The notes beneath the pieces are model-generated. The model saw only the letters and a program-made list of their open reading frames with translations. It made no database searches and had not been told where the DNA came from. DNA of 64,000 nt from Sphagnum compactum. Lineage: Eukaryota; Bryophyta; Sphagnopsida; Sphagnales. Below are positions 13,001 to 25,600 of this stretch, in pieces. Each line of letters starts with the position of its first letter. The stretch's first letter is position 1. A program made the position numbers and the translations under genes. Where the stretch lies: assembly GCA_965153455.1 (NCBI GenBank), contig OZ234500.1, forward strand, positions 12,976,557 to 13,040,556, in the 5' to 3' direction.

Positions 13001-16000
13001 TGTGTGCAAAATCATATTATATTTTGAAAGAAGTATAATTTTTACATCAGGGTTTCAAATGGTTTGTGTAATGTGTTGACCATACACATGGAGTGAACAT
13101 TAAGATTTTTCTCACCAAGAAAAAAAAAACATTTTGATGTTTATGGACTCCTTGCCAACAAGGGAGGTAGTGTAGTCGAACCCACCATGAAAACATTGAA
13201 AAGGTGTTTTGAATAAAATGAAACATTTGAAAAATTGAGATGGCAACTAAAGATGGGTAACATAATGAATAAAAAAGTATGTGAAGGCCAAAACAAGAAA
13301 GGTAGATGATCCTTTCTTATTTAGAATGATTAAGATAGGACACCTTGAATATTTGATAGCAAGATTAGTAAAGGAAAACATTTTATACATAACTATCTAA
13401 ATAACTAGTCTTTGTAAATTCCAATGTCATATAGTTGTAATGAATAGATGATATAAAGAAGAGTCATGAACATCATTGGACTTTCAAATATCAATATTGC
13501 AATACTTGTTCTTATTCTAAACTAAGTTCTTGGATGATGCCATTTGAACCCAATAACAAGTTGTGGCATAAACAAGGTTTAAAAATTGTAAAATATGAAT
13601 GCATGTAGGTGAAATTGCTTTGTTTATGAAATTTTCAATGATGTTGAACTGAATAAGTGGTCAATGTAATCAAGTAGATCTTGGTTGGTGAGGTTTGATT
13701 TTGTTTTTCAAATTGTACTTGTTATAAGTAGGACATGTAATGAATAAACATCTTGTATAAGGTAACAACATGACACAAACTTTGAATTTTAATAATGTAT
13801 TCCAAACATTTGAGGCAAACAAAAGGGTTGTTAGGTCAAAATCCTACAATTTAACAAAATGAGACATGGGAAAATGTATTTCAATTCTCCATTGTTATCA
13901 CAAAAATATTTAAAAACCCAAAAAAGATTTCAAGAACATTTCATCTTAAACAAATGCCTTCATTTAGGATACAATTCAAGGTTGCTTAATCCTTTCCATT
14001 GATTGCATGTGTTGGTAGCGTGGACATGGTTGAAGGCATCAAACTTGATTTCTTTCCATTGTTATTCCTTTGTTAGGGGCTTTATGGGTTTGGAGATGTA
14101 ACCATGCTACTAATGGTTTAGGTGTTAGTGAAGTACGATCAAATCCTCGCACGCACACATATCCTACATGTACACGCACATCAACCCACTCTCACACTGT
14201 GAACAAAACCAATTTTAAAATGTTTATTTGAACTTTTGATTACCATTTTAACATTGGTCATAATCATCGAGGAAAATTTGTAAACTATTATATAGTACCA
14301 TGTGGGTTTTCAAAAGATTCACAAGCTTAAATTAATTAACAAGCTCAATACAATGTCTAGGTTGTGATTGCTAATGTCATTTGACGATGGAAGGTTGCAA
14401 TCAAATGTCACATCAAAGTTGGGAAAAAGTAGAAAGTGGTTGACAAAAGGAAAAGAAAAAGAAATATATTTCACCCTTAGTGTTATTGTTTCTTTTCAAA
14501 GACAAAATGTCCTTCCCTTAAGATTAAAATCTTTAGGCCCCCACATTTCTTTTTGGTGATCCATTTAACGAATGATCCTACTATAACTTGATTAGGTATC
14601 ATCATTATTAACATAAAGTGAAAACTAAATGTAACAAGGTTGGTGAGAATGTGGTATTGAGGTGGTCAAGACATTTGACAAGATTTTAGAACCTTTTAGA
14701 TTATATTGATTAACATGTATGCCACCAACACTTCACAAGGAAATTTGCAAATTGAAGAATCTTATGTTCCTTTACAAACTTCAAAGATCAATAGGCATAA
14801 TGTAGACCTCCATATCTCATGTTAAGTATAAGTATGATTTGTCTTGTAAGACCTTGTATTTCATGATAAGGTAGAAGCCATAAGAAATCCCATTGTAGGT
14901 TATATAACATTTTAATTTCATTCATACCATTCACCTTGTTCCTAAAGTGCATTCTATAGTGCATAATCCATTGGATTAGAGTAACATTGAGTGGAAAGTT
15001 GTACATACTAGTCTAAACTCTCAAATAAAAACATTGGAACTTTGCTCTTCATGCCTTCTTGGGATTGTGGAATCCTATTTCATGAGTGATTTTACCTTCT
15101 ATGGAGAGACTTCTATTGTTTTGAACCATTATAATTGCTTGGTGTAAGATATGAATGCCATCAAGAACCCTTTTGTTATCTAAAGACCATAAGTTTAGTG
15201 TGGAATGGCTCCTTAACGCGGGGTGTCCCATGAGTCATCCCATGAGTGTGCAATAGACAGTTATTAATAGTTGCCTATAGTCATCGTGAACTTGGTACAT
15301 ATTAATGAGTGTGAACATTACCACACAACTCTTATCCGCTCACTAGAGTAACTAGTGGATAAAACCAACTTTGAAATGGGCATTTGAGAACTCTTTGAAA
15401 CCCTAATGTCCAAAGCTAGGATTGGATTGCATTTCAAGTTATAATTCAAATCTTGAAATGTAAAAGATCATGAACATCCTAGTTTGTTGTGTCAAGGAAA
15501 TTGACAAAACATATTGATTCACGATTGCCATGTTTGACTAATGACATAGGTTCCAATTTCAAGGGTAATTAAACTATATTGAAGAATAAATTAGATGTCA
15601 AGAAGGGTAACATACCTCTCCAAAAGCATGCTTGAATCTCTTGTGTTGTCATACCTATATGATATTCACCAACCATAGCAAGTAAGTTTAACTTAAATCA
15701 TGTAGTCTATATTGATGTGAAAACTAAAAATGATGCACACTAGAAAAACCACAAATTCAAAATCTCATTTTATGAATGATGATCTTAAAGAAGCTTTGGA
15801 CATTGATTGTCTAAGATCAAGCACATACTCAACATTATTGTCACATGAATACACAATTTTCAATTTCAGATGAGTAAATTGAAAAATAAATTTTGTAAAA
15901 TTGTGTTCTTTAGCCTACAAATGTGGGTTTCCATACTTTCCATCATCATTACGATATAAAGCTTTGAAATAGAAATCTATGCAAGACCATATCAAGGATA

Positions 16001-16290
16001 AGAGTGACGTGTTTTTCAAAATCAAACAATCTCACTTCTTCAGATATAACATTCCTTATTTTTATTGGAATGAATCCACATCCGTATTTTGAATAGTGAT
16101 AAGGCTTGATTCATGTTCCTATGCATGAATGGTTTATGGGGGTTTCAAAGGTATATCCACTCCTCTACTAATAATCTCCATACTTTTGTTGGGAAAGAAA
16201 GAAGAAACACATATATGGAGTGGGTATAATGCCCAATTGGTCCTCGGTACATATTGGAAAAGGTTGGTACATTTTCAAAAGCAAATAATC
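10031..16290. other. AT-rich spacer downstream of the glycosylase gene
   Basis: No frame with recognisable homology. Minus-strand fragments at 15231-15049 and 15006-14788 lie in order and read protein-like but are short and broken. I searched by eye here for the missing C-terminal motif of the glycosylase (FWKGFVCVRGF-like) and did not find it. A 10-bp-arm hairpin lies at 11800-11822. Confidence 0.55.
11800..11822. repeat. Short perfect inverted repeat
   Basis: AAATGGTATC, a three-base loop AGT, then GATACCATTT. It stands alone in AT-rich spacer, with no gene or terminator role evident. Confidence 0.6.
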
Positions 16291-16479
16291 TTCTATAATT
16301 TTGTTGGGAAAAATTCAAAAAAGATAGGTTGACATATCATAAAATGGACAACACCTCTAGCAACAAAAGGGTTTCTTTGTTCTACAATTGTTGAGAATCC
16401 TCAAACATGCGACAAGTGCATGGAGAATAGAGATATATAATAAAATAATGCCCATCACCAACCTTGGTCATCAACATAC

Positions 16480-19400
16480 CTCGAAAAATGCTGGTCACCG
16501 ATGTACCAAAGAATACAAAACGACGTCGCAAATTCCACAACAATGTACGTGGGACTACAATTGGTTGCAAACTACTTGCGTGGTCTGCAAAAACCTACAA
16601 ATATTCACAAAGTTTCAAACCACCAAATACAACGTTGTTAATGGTATATTTAGTAGGCTAAACTAGTCTTCAAGAAACCATAACGCACTCCAAGGGCTTT
16701 TTCTTTGTATTTTGAAAGCACCTTCTTGCACAAAAGATGCTTCCTTCAATTGAAAAGACATTCTACCATTCAAATAAAAAACCTTTTGTACTTTCCATTG
16801 GGAAGGCTTGCACTCCTTCCTTAATTTTCTAGCCTACCATCCTCAAAGCTATGACTATCAAATTAGGGGAAGCCTTTAGGAGGATTTTTCCCCTAAGAAT
16901 ACACAAACATTTACAACATGCTACAATGGGATTATGGACAAAATTAGGTCATGCTTTACCCTAGACATTAATAATGCTCCCTAAAAAATAAGAGGTACTT
17001 TGCACCTACAATATGCATCATGCACCTACATAGTAAGTGTAAGAGGCCTCTTGTAGGAGTAAGTTGCCTCTCGCCCTTATCCCTTGTGATCTACATATGC
17101 TTAGCCTTATGATAATGTTCACCTCATGCTTTATGATGGGTAAGGACCATGAGTGGGGACTTTTCCACAATCTTCTTGTCCTAGGCCTCTTATTTCATGA
17201 ATGCCCCCCACCTTGGGCCTTGCTACACATAACTTAGTCCCGATTAACACAAAGACATCAATACCTCATTGATCAAGCACAATTTATTACATTATTTGGT
17301 AAGACAAAGTCATGAGTAATGACGGAAAGCACATGGGATGGACATCTGAAAGCATGTTTCTCATTTTTTCCTCCCAAATTAAAAGAGGCTAGGAGTTTCA
17401 ACATAACAAAGGGTACATAAAAACTGAGGAGCTATAAACAAACAAAGAATGGAGATTAATTTGTACTTAAAATCGAAGGGAACTATATTAAATAAAAATA
17501 CAAAGAGTAGAGATTAATTAATTGGTACCTCATTCACTTGGAAGTAAGTTCCATTCAAAGGAAAACTGCCATGCATAGCAGTTCTACATGGCACCTACTT
17601 TGACAGAAAAACAAAAAAATCGCCTTATCATTTCATTCCACTTGATTGAAATTGAATTTGTACATAAAGATGTCCTCTTGAAATTTCCCAAGATGTAAAT
17701 AAAATAAGATATGCACCAGAGATGTTTTCACAAGTGCTTACTTATGCCATTGGATTTAGTGAAACTAATCTCTTCCATGTGTTAATAATAGTCATATTAT
17801 GTCTTTTTTTGCAGAGAAAAAAATTCGTGTGTTGTTATCTCCTTTCTTCAAAATTCATGATTATGATGTTGTTGCTTTGATAAACATGACTGCTCTTGCA
17901 TGGACACAAAAAGGGCATAAACAAAGGGTATATCTCATGCACTGACCAGGAGTGTGCCTTTGACAGAATTGAGATTGCTTGCAAAGCTTGATGATGCAAA
18001 TGGGTGGTTGTCTTCACTGTTGCAATCATTGAGATTTGGAAGGGAAGTGGGAACCTCCTCTGCGTCACCCACCAATTTCAATACAAATCCTCAAAAACTG
18101 GAAGAACTATGTTTGTAAAATTATATGCAGAAATTTACTTCATGGATTAGGCATTGGATATTCAATCATGTCTCAAAAGGTCCCCTTTTTCTTTCTGACC
18201 ACCTAACAAGGTGAAGTTTGGGTGATGCAAAAGGAAGGTTGAAACCACAAAATGCCAACCTGGGCTCCAAATTGCAAGAAGATAGCAACATGGGTCATCA
18301 GTTTCCCTTTCATCCATCTGTTTCCCCAACCCAAGAAGAAGAAAGCACCCACTTTGTTTCTCATTTGTTAGGAAAATTGGGAGGAAGGTACCCACTTTGT
18401 ATGGCATTTGTTAGGAAATTTGGGGAATTCTGTAGCATGAATGAAACAGAAGAGTGTTTGCGTTGTTTTCAGTGTCTTCTTAAGAACTCACAAAGATGAA
18501 TTGTACACTAAAGCAGACTATTCTCCTTTTGCTGAAATTAATGTGCCTCTACCTATTGAGCCAATTTCTGTGGAATCCATATTCAGTAAATCGCATTCTT
18601 TTCCTTTCTGGTCTTCTCAAAATTATGAATCACAACACACCCATTTCAGCTGCAAGAAAGTATTGGGAGAGGTGAATGAGCATTGAAAGAAAAAAAAATC
18701 CATTACTTAGTGCTCACAAAAAGAAAGTGACAAGGAAAAATAACTTACCCCTTCAAGAAGCGGGTGATGATCAGGAAGCTCGTACCTGTAACACATGCAT
18801 TATGACTGCATTATGAACACAGGAAAAAAATTAGAAAAAAGAATGAGTAGAATGCAACAATTTTGCCTTAACCTGCAACTAGGGTCATGGAGAAGTAGCA
18901 CAGAAGAAGAAGATGGGGAAAAATAGTTATTGGAGGTGGGGCAAAGAATAGGTTATGGATCTTTGTACACATAATGAATGGTTTGGAGGCGCCCAATGTT
19001 TTTCAGCTTGGGCATGGGTTTAGAAGCCGCTTCAGGAGGTAGGAGCATAAGCTCCTGAGATGGCAGTACCACCACATCCGGAACCAAAACTTGACCTGCT
19101 GCAGACAATTGCAATACTGCTGATGGATTTTGAAGATCCTGTTCCAATTGCATTTGCACATCAATCTCTCTGCTGGCAATCATAGACATCTGTACATCAT
19201 CTTGCTTTAGGTTGTTAGCCACCATCTGGAATGTCAATGCTGCAGCTGGTTCGGGTATTGGCAGTGGCAGATTCTTGCTGTCTTGCAACACCATGTCTGT
19301 GACAATCACTGCCATGGATGGTGTGGTGATGGACACAGAAGGAGAGGTGTTGCTTTGCAGCATGGAAGTTCCTGAATGTGGTTTGTCTTCTACATATGAA

Positions 19401-19667
19401 TCGATCCTGCTGTCCTCCATCTCTACCACAAATGGACAATCCTCAATATCATAGTTGGAGACAACATCAGACTCAGGCGTCATCGGCTCCTCAACAAAGG
19501 GTTCACAGCAATCTTGAGAACCAGCAGCCATATTATTACTGCTTTGAACCATGACTTGGAGGCCTTCTCTTGAGGCCATGGAAGAAGCCATTGAAGTTTC
19601 CTGTGGCCATGCTAATGTTGCACAAGTATCATGTTCTTTCTCCGGAGTAGGTAGTGCCTGCTTAGCA
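16480..19667 (-). other. Glycosylase domain B with RRM-like fold; CXXC cysteines not seen
   Basis: Exon 19667-18969 carries CCEPFVEEPMTPE and ends PMPKLKNIGRLQTIHYV. Next come YELPDHHPLLEG, MDERETDDPCCYLLAIWSPG, a divergent exon (18089-17947) ending NSVKGTLL, then VPCRTAMHGSFPLNGTYF plus QVNE, and VFADHASSLQPIVVPRTLLW continuing to FFGTSVTSIFRG. These match domain B of DEMETER closely. The stretch between AIWSPG and VKGTLL, which in Arabidopsis DEMETER carries the cysteines of a permuted CXXC unit, here has a single cysteine. A weak candidate for the last exon is 16399-16293 (begins FSTIVEQRNPF, ends at a TAG). Confidence 0.85.
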
Positions 19668-22600
19668 CTATTCACAATGGCCCACAAATCACCATGGTTG
19701 ATTCCTAGTGAACTTCGTACCAGACCCCCCCCCCCCCCCCAAAAAAAAAACCCCCACTATTTCTTCTGAACAGGGAAGAAAATGACAGGTGCAATTTCCA
19801 CTATATATCAAACAGTGTGATATCATACACGAAGTGTTTTCTTCTGTGAACTTTTTACTTGCACTAATTCAAAAAACTGCCTTCTTCCCCACTTCTGGAA
19901 AGGATAACACATTTGTGAAGGGAAACAAAGTGAACCTGGAAAGAGCACTGGCAAAGTGCTTGCACTCTGTCTTCATGGGGCACGCATTGCAATTGGGTTT
20001 GTTTTTGGTGCAAAACACCTGCAATTGTCAGTTTTTATCAGTTCTTGTTTTTTTGCCCACAACCCGCAAACATGAAACTTGCTGTGGTACAGAGATAAGT
20101 AGATGATCACATCAGAAATCCCATTTGATGATTTCACAAGCAATGACTCTAAGCCTCTAAACCCTAAACCCAAAAATTATATGACAAAGAGGGAGTGAGA
20201 TCATTACCTTTCCAAATGTGATCATCTGGTAATGGAGCTCATACCTGCAAAATGCTTCATCAGATATGTGTATGTATAACTATCTGCAATCTCTTGAGCA
20301 ACTTGGGTGTTTCCAGAATCACAAAAGGTTTCATGGAAAATTATATATGGTATTGCGAGGGGAAAAAAAAAGTTTGAATGCTTACAGAGTCTCTTGATCA
20401 AGTGTGCAAAGTCGAGGCCACAAATACTTTTGAATTGTTGCTTGTACTGGATACCTAAACAACATAATACATTAGAATCAGTATTGCCTAGTTCTCATGT
20501 CCTTGTAGAGAAGAATGAAGTCGGTTTGAAGATTTTGGTGCACAAAAAAGATGCACCCAAAATCCAAAAAACATCTTAGAGTGTATTTTGGAAAGCTTGA
20601 CAACTATTGAAACTTCAGGCCTTTTTGTTTCATGGTTATTTTCACCTAAATCCACATGAAGAAGAAGAGTATGGAACTTCAAACTTCTACAGTGCTTCTT
20701 TTACTAGTTAAAAAGTGCAAGTTGATTGCTTTCTAGGTCATGGAAATGAAGAGAGATGACATCGATAGATTTAGGTTTGAAATTACAATTCTAAAAGATG
20801 CAACTGAAGTTCCTCTGGCAATGGTTCCAGCGGCACCCAGCCCAACCGCACACATATACGCCCAACATTTGTATCCACCTGAAGCATCAATTTTCTCACA
20901 TGAGAACCAACCAACTAGACTCTCATTTCTGGCATTTTCCACTTTCCTCTCAATCTAGATACCCATCATATTGAGAGAAATGAAAGTAGCATTTTCTTCA
21001 TAGTGATGGGTTTGTGATAGTTTTGGAAGGCTTTTTTTCTTTTCTCTTTTTTTTTCCACTTACAGGAAATGCAAGGTGGTGGAGTGTGAGAAGGCGAATG
21101 CATTCCACACTTTTAAGGCCTAGTCCTCGAACACTCATAAGAAACTCTCTACACACAAATTTATCATAAACAACATAAATTTATCAAAAACACCAACACA
21201 ATTGGAATTTCCAAGAGAGAATCATGAAACCCAAGTAAGTAGAATGTTTTTGGTAATAGTTTAAAGTATGAGATAGATACTCTAGTGCAAGCATGAAACA
21301 AGTGGTGCTAAGGGCATGCAGAAGGCAACTAGAATGCAACATACCAAAGTTGTACTCCTCTTCAACAAGCCATGTGAACATTTGCAATTGCTTGTTTCCA
21401 AATGAAAGCTTACTTGGCATCATCAGTTGGGATAGAGCGGAGCCATTCAAGGTCAATGCCACCATGTTCTCTTCGGATCCTTTCAAGGAAGGCCTGCAAA
21501 AATAAAAAAAATTAGTACTCGAGAGAGTCAAAAATCTCTCCAAAGACAAGCTACCAAAAACAATGACTCTTTGCAGGGACACAGTTACTTTTTTCCATTG
21601 AGAGTACATCAGCAATGAAGATTCAAAAAAGAGGATGATAACAAGTGTCAACTTGTGATGATTCACAGGTTGATTCACAACTCACACAACTCTGCATTTG
21701 GTCAATGCTTGACTAGTAAAGCTGTGAGGTCCCTGTGAGGGCACAGCCAGATGAAACAAATGTAATGGACAGTTGTTGTTGTTGTTGTTGGGACAGAATC
21801 TGTGATCAGAACAACCTAATGGAAAGAAACCCTTCATTCATTCACACCAGGCAAAATATGAAAACACTGACCTTGATGCGACCAGCGAGAATCCAGTTAA
21901 AACCGCGTTCCTTGATCACTTCCGCAATGACTTCAACATCAGCAAGACGAACAGCCTCCCAATCGACACCATCTTCGTTCATGGAATTCCGGGCTGCTGA
22001 TGGGTCTTCTTCCTTCCCAGTGCTTCTTCTTCTTCCATCACTCTTGACCTCAAATTGACTTCTCAGACCTTCCCAATCGAATGGTTTCCTAGGAAACACT
22101 TGACATTCTTCCAGCCTTGCCCTTTCTCGCCCACTTAAGTCTTTTTTGAGCTTGATAGTAGACTTGTTGCCACTTGATAACTGGACCTTCTTGTCTGAGG
22201 GGCCATTCACAAGACTTTCTCTCATCTCACTCTCATCTATTTGGTGCAATGTGAGTAGATCCAGTTGTGAATCGACGCAGATTGCTCTACTGGATTCTGC
22301 CTGCAAGTTTTGTGGCGTAATTGCAATTGTACCAGCACTGGTTTTCGTCTGAAGCATTGCTGTTGTTGCATCGTTTTCGTTTCCATCAACTAAAGATGAG
22401 TCCTCAGAGATGCCCACAGACTTCTGATGATCCAACACTTGAATCTGCTGCATAACTTTCTCATCTTCTTGTGGGTTGTTCTCTAAAGCACGCTCACCTG
22501 CAAACTCTAGCCCGCAAGCATGGTCACAATAGAAACCAAACCCCACTTCTTCAACAAGTCAAGTGTAACAACCAAATTGTGTAGTTTTTGCATGTTTTAG

Positions 22601-25600
22601 AAATGGTAAAACTAAGTTAATGTTGAAAATGTGTGATTTGTGTGAGTGAATCTTCAAGAATGTTTGAAATCATGACATCATATCACTGTGATAACGAGTT
22701 TGGAAACGAGTGTAAAGTGATAGGTAAAGGCCTTAGGGTGATGGGCATTGTCATTAAGAAGAATAAGGGCCCATGCAAGGTGGTGGAGGGAGCCAAGCAC
22801 AGCTCAAATCCAATCAGTAATGCCCATCGTCGCTCAAGGGTTTTAACATGTGTAAAGATCATGGCTATGATTGAATGCGGCAAGAAGAATCGGAAGTGGG
22901 CTTTTTTGAGTTTTGTAAAGCTTGCCTGTTCTAGCATGAGTTCGGGCCCATCCTCACCTGATAAGAACAATTGCTGCTCCTGATGATGATGATTGCAGTT
23001 GTCAGGATGGAGATCTCCACATGACTGATTATTGTTGTTAACCCCTCCATTTCCAATTGTTTCCGTTGTTTCTTGAGCTCCTGGACATGCAGGCTGTTTC
23101 TCTTGAAGTTTGAAAGAAGATGGTGGTGGTGAGGCCGTAGCATCCAATTGCTTTGAAACTCTTTCCTCTGAGCATCCATTTTCTAGCAGCTCACCCCAGG
23201 ATTCTTCATCATGTTCACTTTCTGATGGAGCTTTGAAACCTTTGCATGGGAATCGAGCACGCATGCACATAAATGCTGAGCTGCAACAGCACCTCCGCCC
23301 CCGCCCCAATTCACACAGTTCAAAGCGCTGTCTCTCAATGCATCCTTAATACAACTTTGTCCCTCTGAGCCAGCAGAAGAAGCCATTTATACAGTCAGTC
23401 CCACATCAAAGAATCATCAAGCTCTATCCCACATCAAAAGAACATCAACAATCTATGGTGGAAAGTTAAGTGCTAATACTACAAGTTTACCTTGAAAGAA
23501 CATCACTGACATTTTGTGTCAGAAATGCTCCTACCACTGAATCCACAACAGAGCCTTTCCATCGAGAAAAGCTCCTATCACCTGCAAGGATCATGTCACC
23601 TTGGACAGTCAGTCCAAAGACAACCTAAGAGCTTTAGATATTCCATGTGTGCAGTAGTCCCTCACCCAAGCTAGATTTTTTGCATGGAAATACATTGCAA
23701 CACAGATTAACTTCTGTCAAGAGTTTGCTGCAAGTTCAGGTTTCAAGATCCAAGCTCATGATTCCAAAACCTCAGCAGCTTACAACATGAAATTTCCTCT
23801 CTCAGATTTCTGGTAGAAGATTTCATCTGGAGTGGAAAAGTTTTTTTTTACCTTGCACCAAGTGCATGCGGCAGATGAAGGTTTCAGCTTGAGCTTTCAT
23901 GGCATGTCGCTCTTGTTCCCATTTCAGCTCCTTGTTGGTGTCTGAAGATGTCTCATCATTTTCGAGATGATTCCTGCTCGGACCACCACCAATCATCAAC
24001 AGGTTCCAGACTCGCATCGTTTCTGAGTCAAGGACCACTTTGGGTCTTGGCTTCCTTTTCCGGATTGGAAGGAAGGGACCATTGTAACAAACTAGTTCAC
24101 CCGTGGCCTGATTGGATGCATAGGGAACTGTTTGGAGACTTCCCACATGTTGCTCATGTGGTTCACTGCATCTCTTGGCCATTGTCTGTGGTCCTACGAT
24201 GTGAGGCCACATGCTCATCATCACCTGCACCAGCTGAAGCATGTGCAAAGAAGAAGAACTAGACAAAGAAGAAGAAGAAGAAGAAGAATTGGAACTCTTC
24301 TGCTGAGATTGCACATCTGATGACAGAGGTTGAAAGATGTGTTGCCACAGGGTGGAAAACCCCTCTTTCTCACACCCAGGAAGATGCTGGAGAAGATGCA
24401 GGTGCAATAGAGCCAGTGTGCAGGGCAACAAGGAATTGAATCCAGGGAATGCTACTGAAGCTGTGAGATGGAGAATCCACCGCACAGCATCTGTCATCTG
24501 AAACGAGATGGACTTTGGAGCAAGCAGCTCTCGAAGGTTGAGTCTGTCAATGCTTGAAGTCATCCTTGGGAGGAAGTAGCTCATTTCCATTGTCTCACAT
24601 GGCTGCTGCTGCTGCTGCTTGAATCTCGGGGACATGGAAACTTGAACTTGTGTGTTGTCATCAATGTGATGATCTCTGCCAGGTCCTTCTTCTGTCTGCC
24701 AATCTGGCTGTTGGAAGACGACATCGGACCAGCAGCTGTCTTGTCTGCCGCTGCTGCTGGTTATCAATGGGCTGGAACACCCAGCAGCAAATGAGCTTCT
24801 TTCTGCAACCATCCTTTGTGGTACTGATTCCGACAAGAGAAAACTTGCAGTAGAGCTTTCATGACGTGGCGACTGCAATTGGGTCACATTTGCTGCTTCC
24901 TGAAACATGCACCCACCTCCTCTGCTGCTTGTTTCTGGTTGCAGAAGGAAGTTGTCTGAAAAAGAACAGTGTTTACAGTGCAGAAAGCTAGAATATGGCT
25001 CACTCTTTTCTCCTGTGTCCTCCTGCTCTCGGAACAATGGATCTGCACAACCAAATGCGCTATGATAATACCTGCTCGCTGATGCGGGTTCCAAGTTGAC
25101 CTGTAGCATGTGCGATCTCCTCAGAGCACCTTGAGAATGCAAAGGATTGCACACATGTGATCTACTCACTGCATCTTGAGACTGCAAGAGATTCTCAAAC
25201 TCATACATTGACCCAGAGCTGAACAAGTTTTGATTCATGAACATATCACCTCCTGAAGGCCAACAACAACACTGATCGATGTCGGATTGCGACATTAGAG
25301 TATGTGAGTTGTATGAGTCTGTTGGTCTGGCCACCCTTGTTTCTGTCTCTTCTGAGCAGCTTGCAAATTGATGGTTCATGAATGACTTACTCTTGTTTGC
25401 AGCAATTGAGTGTTGCTGCAGAAAGTTGGACACTTGTCCTACTGAAGAAACTGCTTCGTCATGTACATAGTTTTTCATAGAAGATGTGACTGCAGCTAAT
25501 GACCCAGCAGCCTCCTGAAGATCCATCAAAGACATTTTATCCAAATCCACTAGACTTCCAAACAACGATTGCTGCTTCAAAGCAGATGACGATGACAAAT

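Noticed and set aside
14788-15231. Consecutive minus-strand fragments reading like pieces of one protein
   Set aside because: They contain stops and frameshifts and match no family I recognise; not enough to name a pseudogene.
16382-16570. Reading through the donor at 16480 to a stop at 16382 as the natural glycosylase C-terminus
   Set aside because: The donor CGAG|GTATGT coincides with the family's conserved intron position after FRG, and the read-through sequence does not resemble the expected end; left open in the findings.
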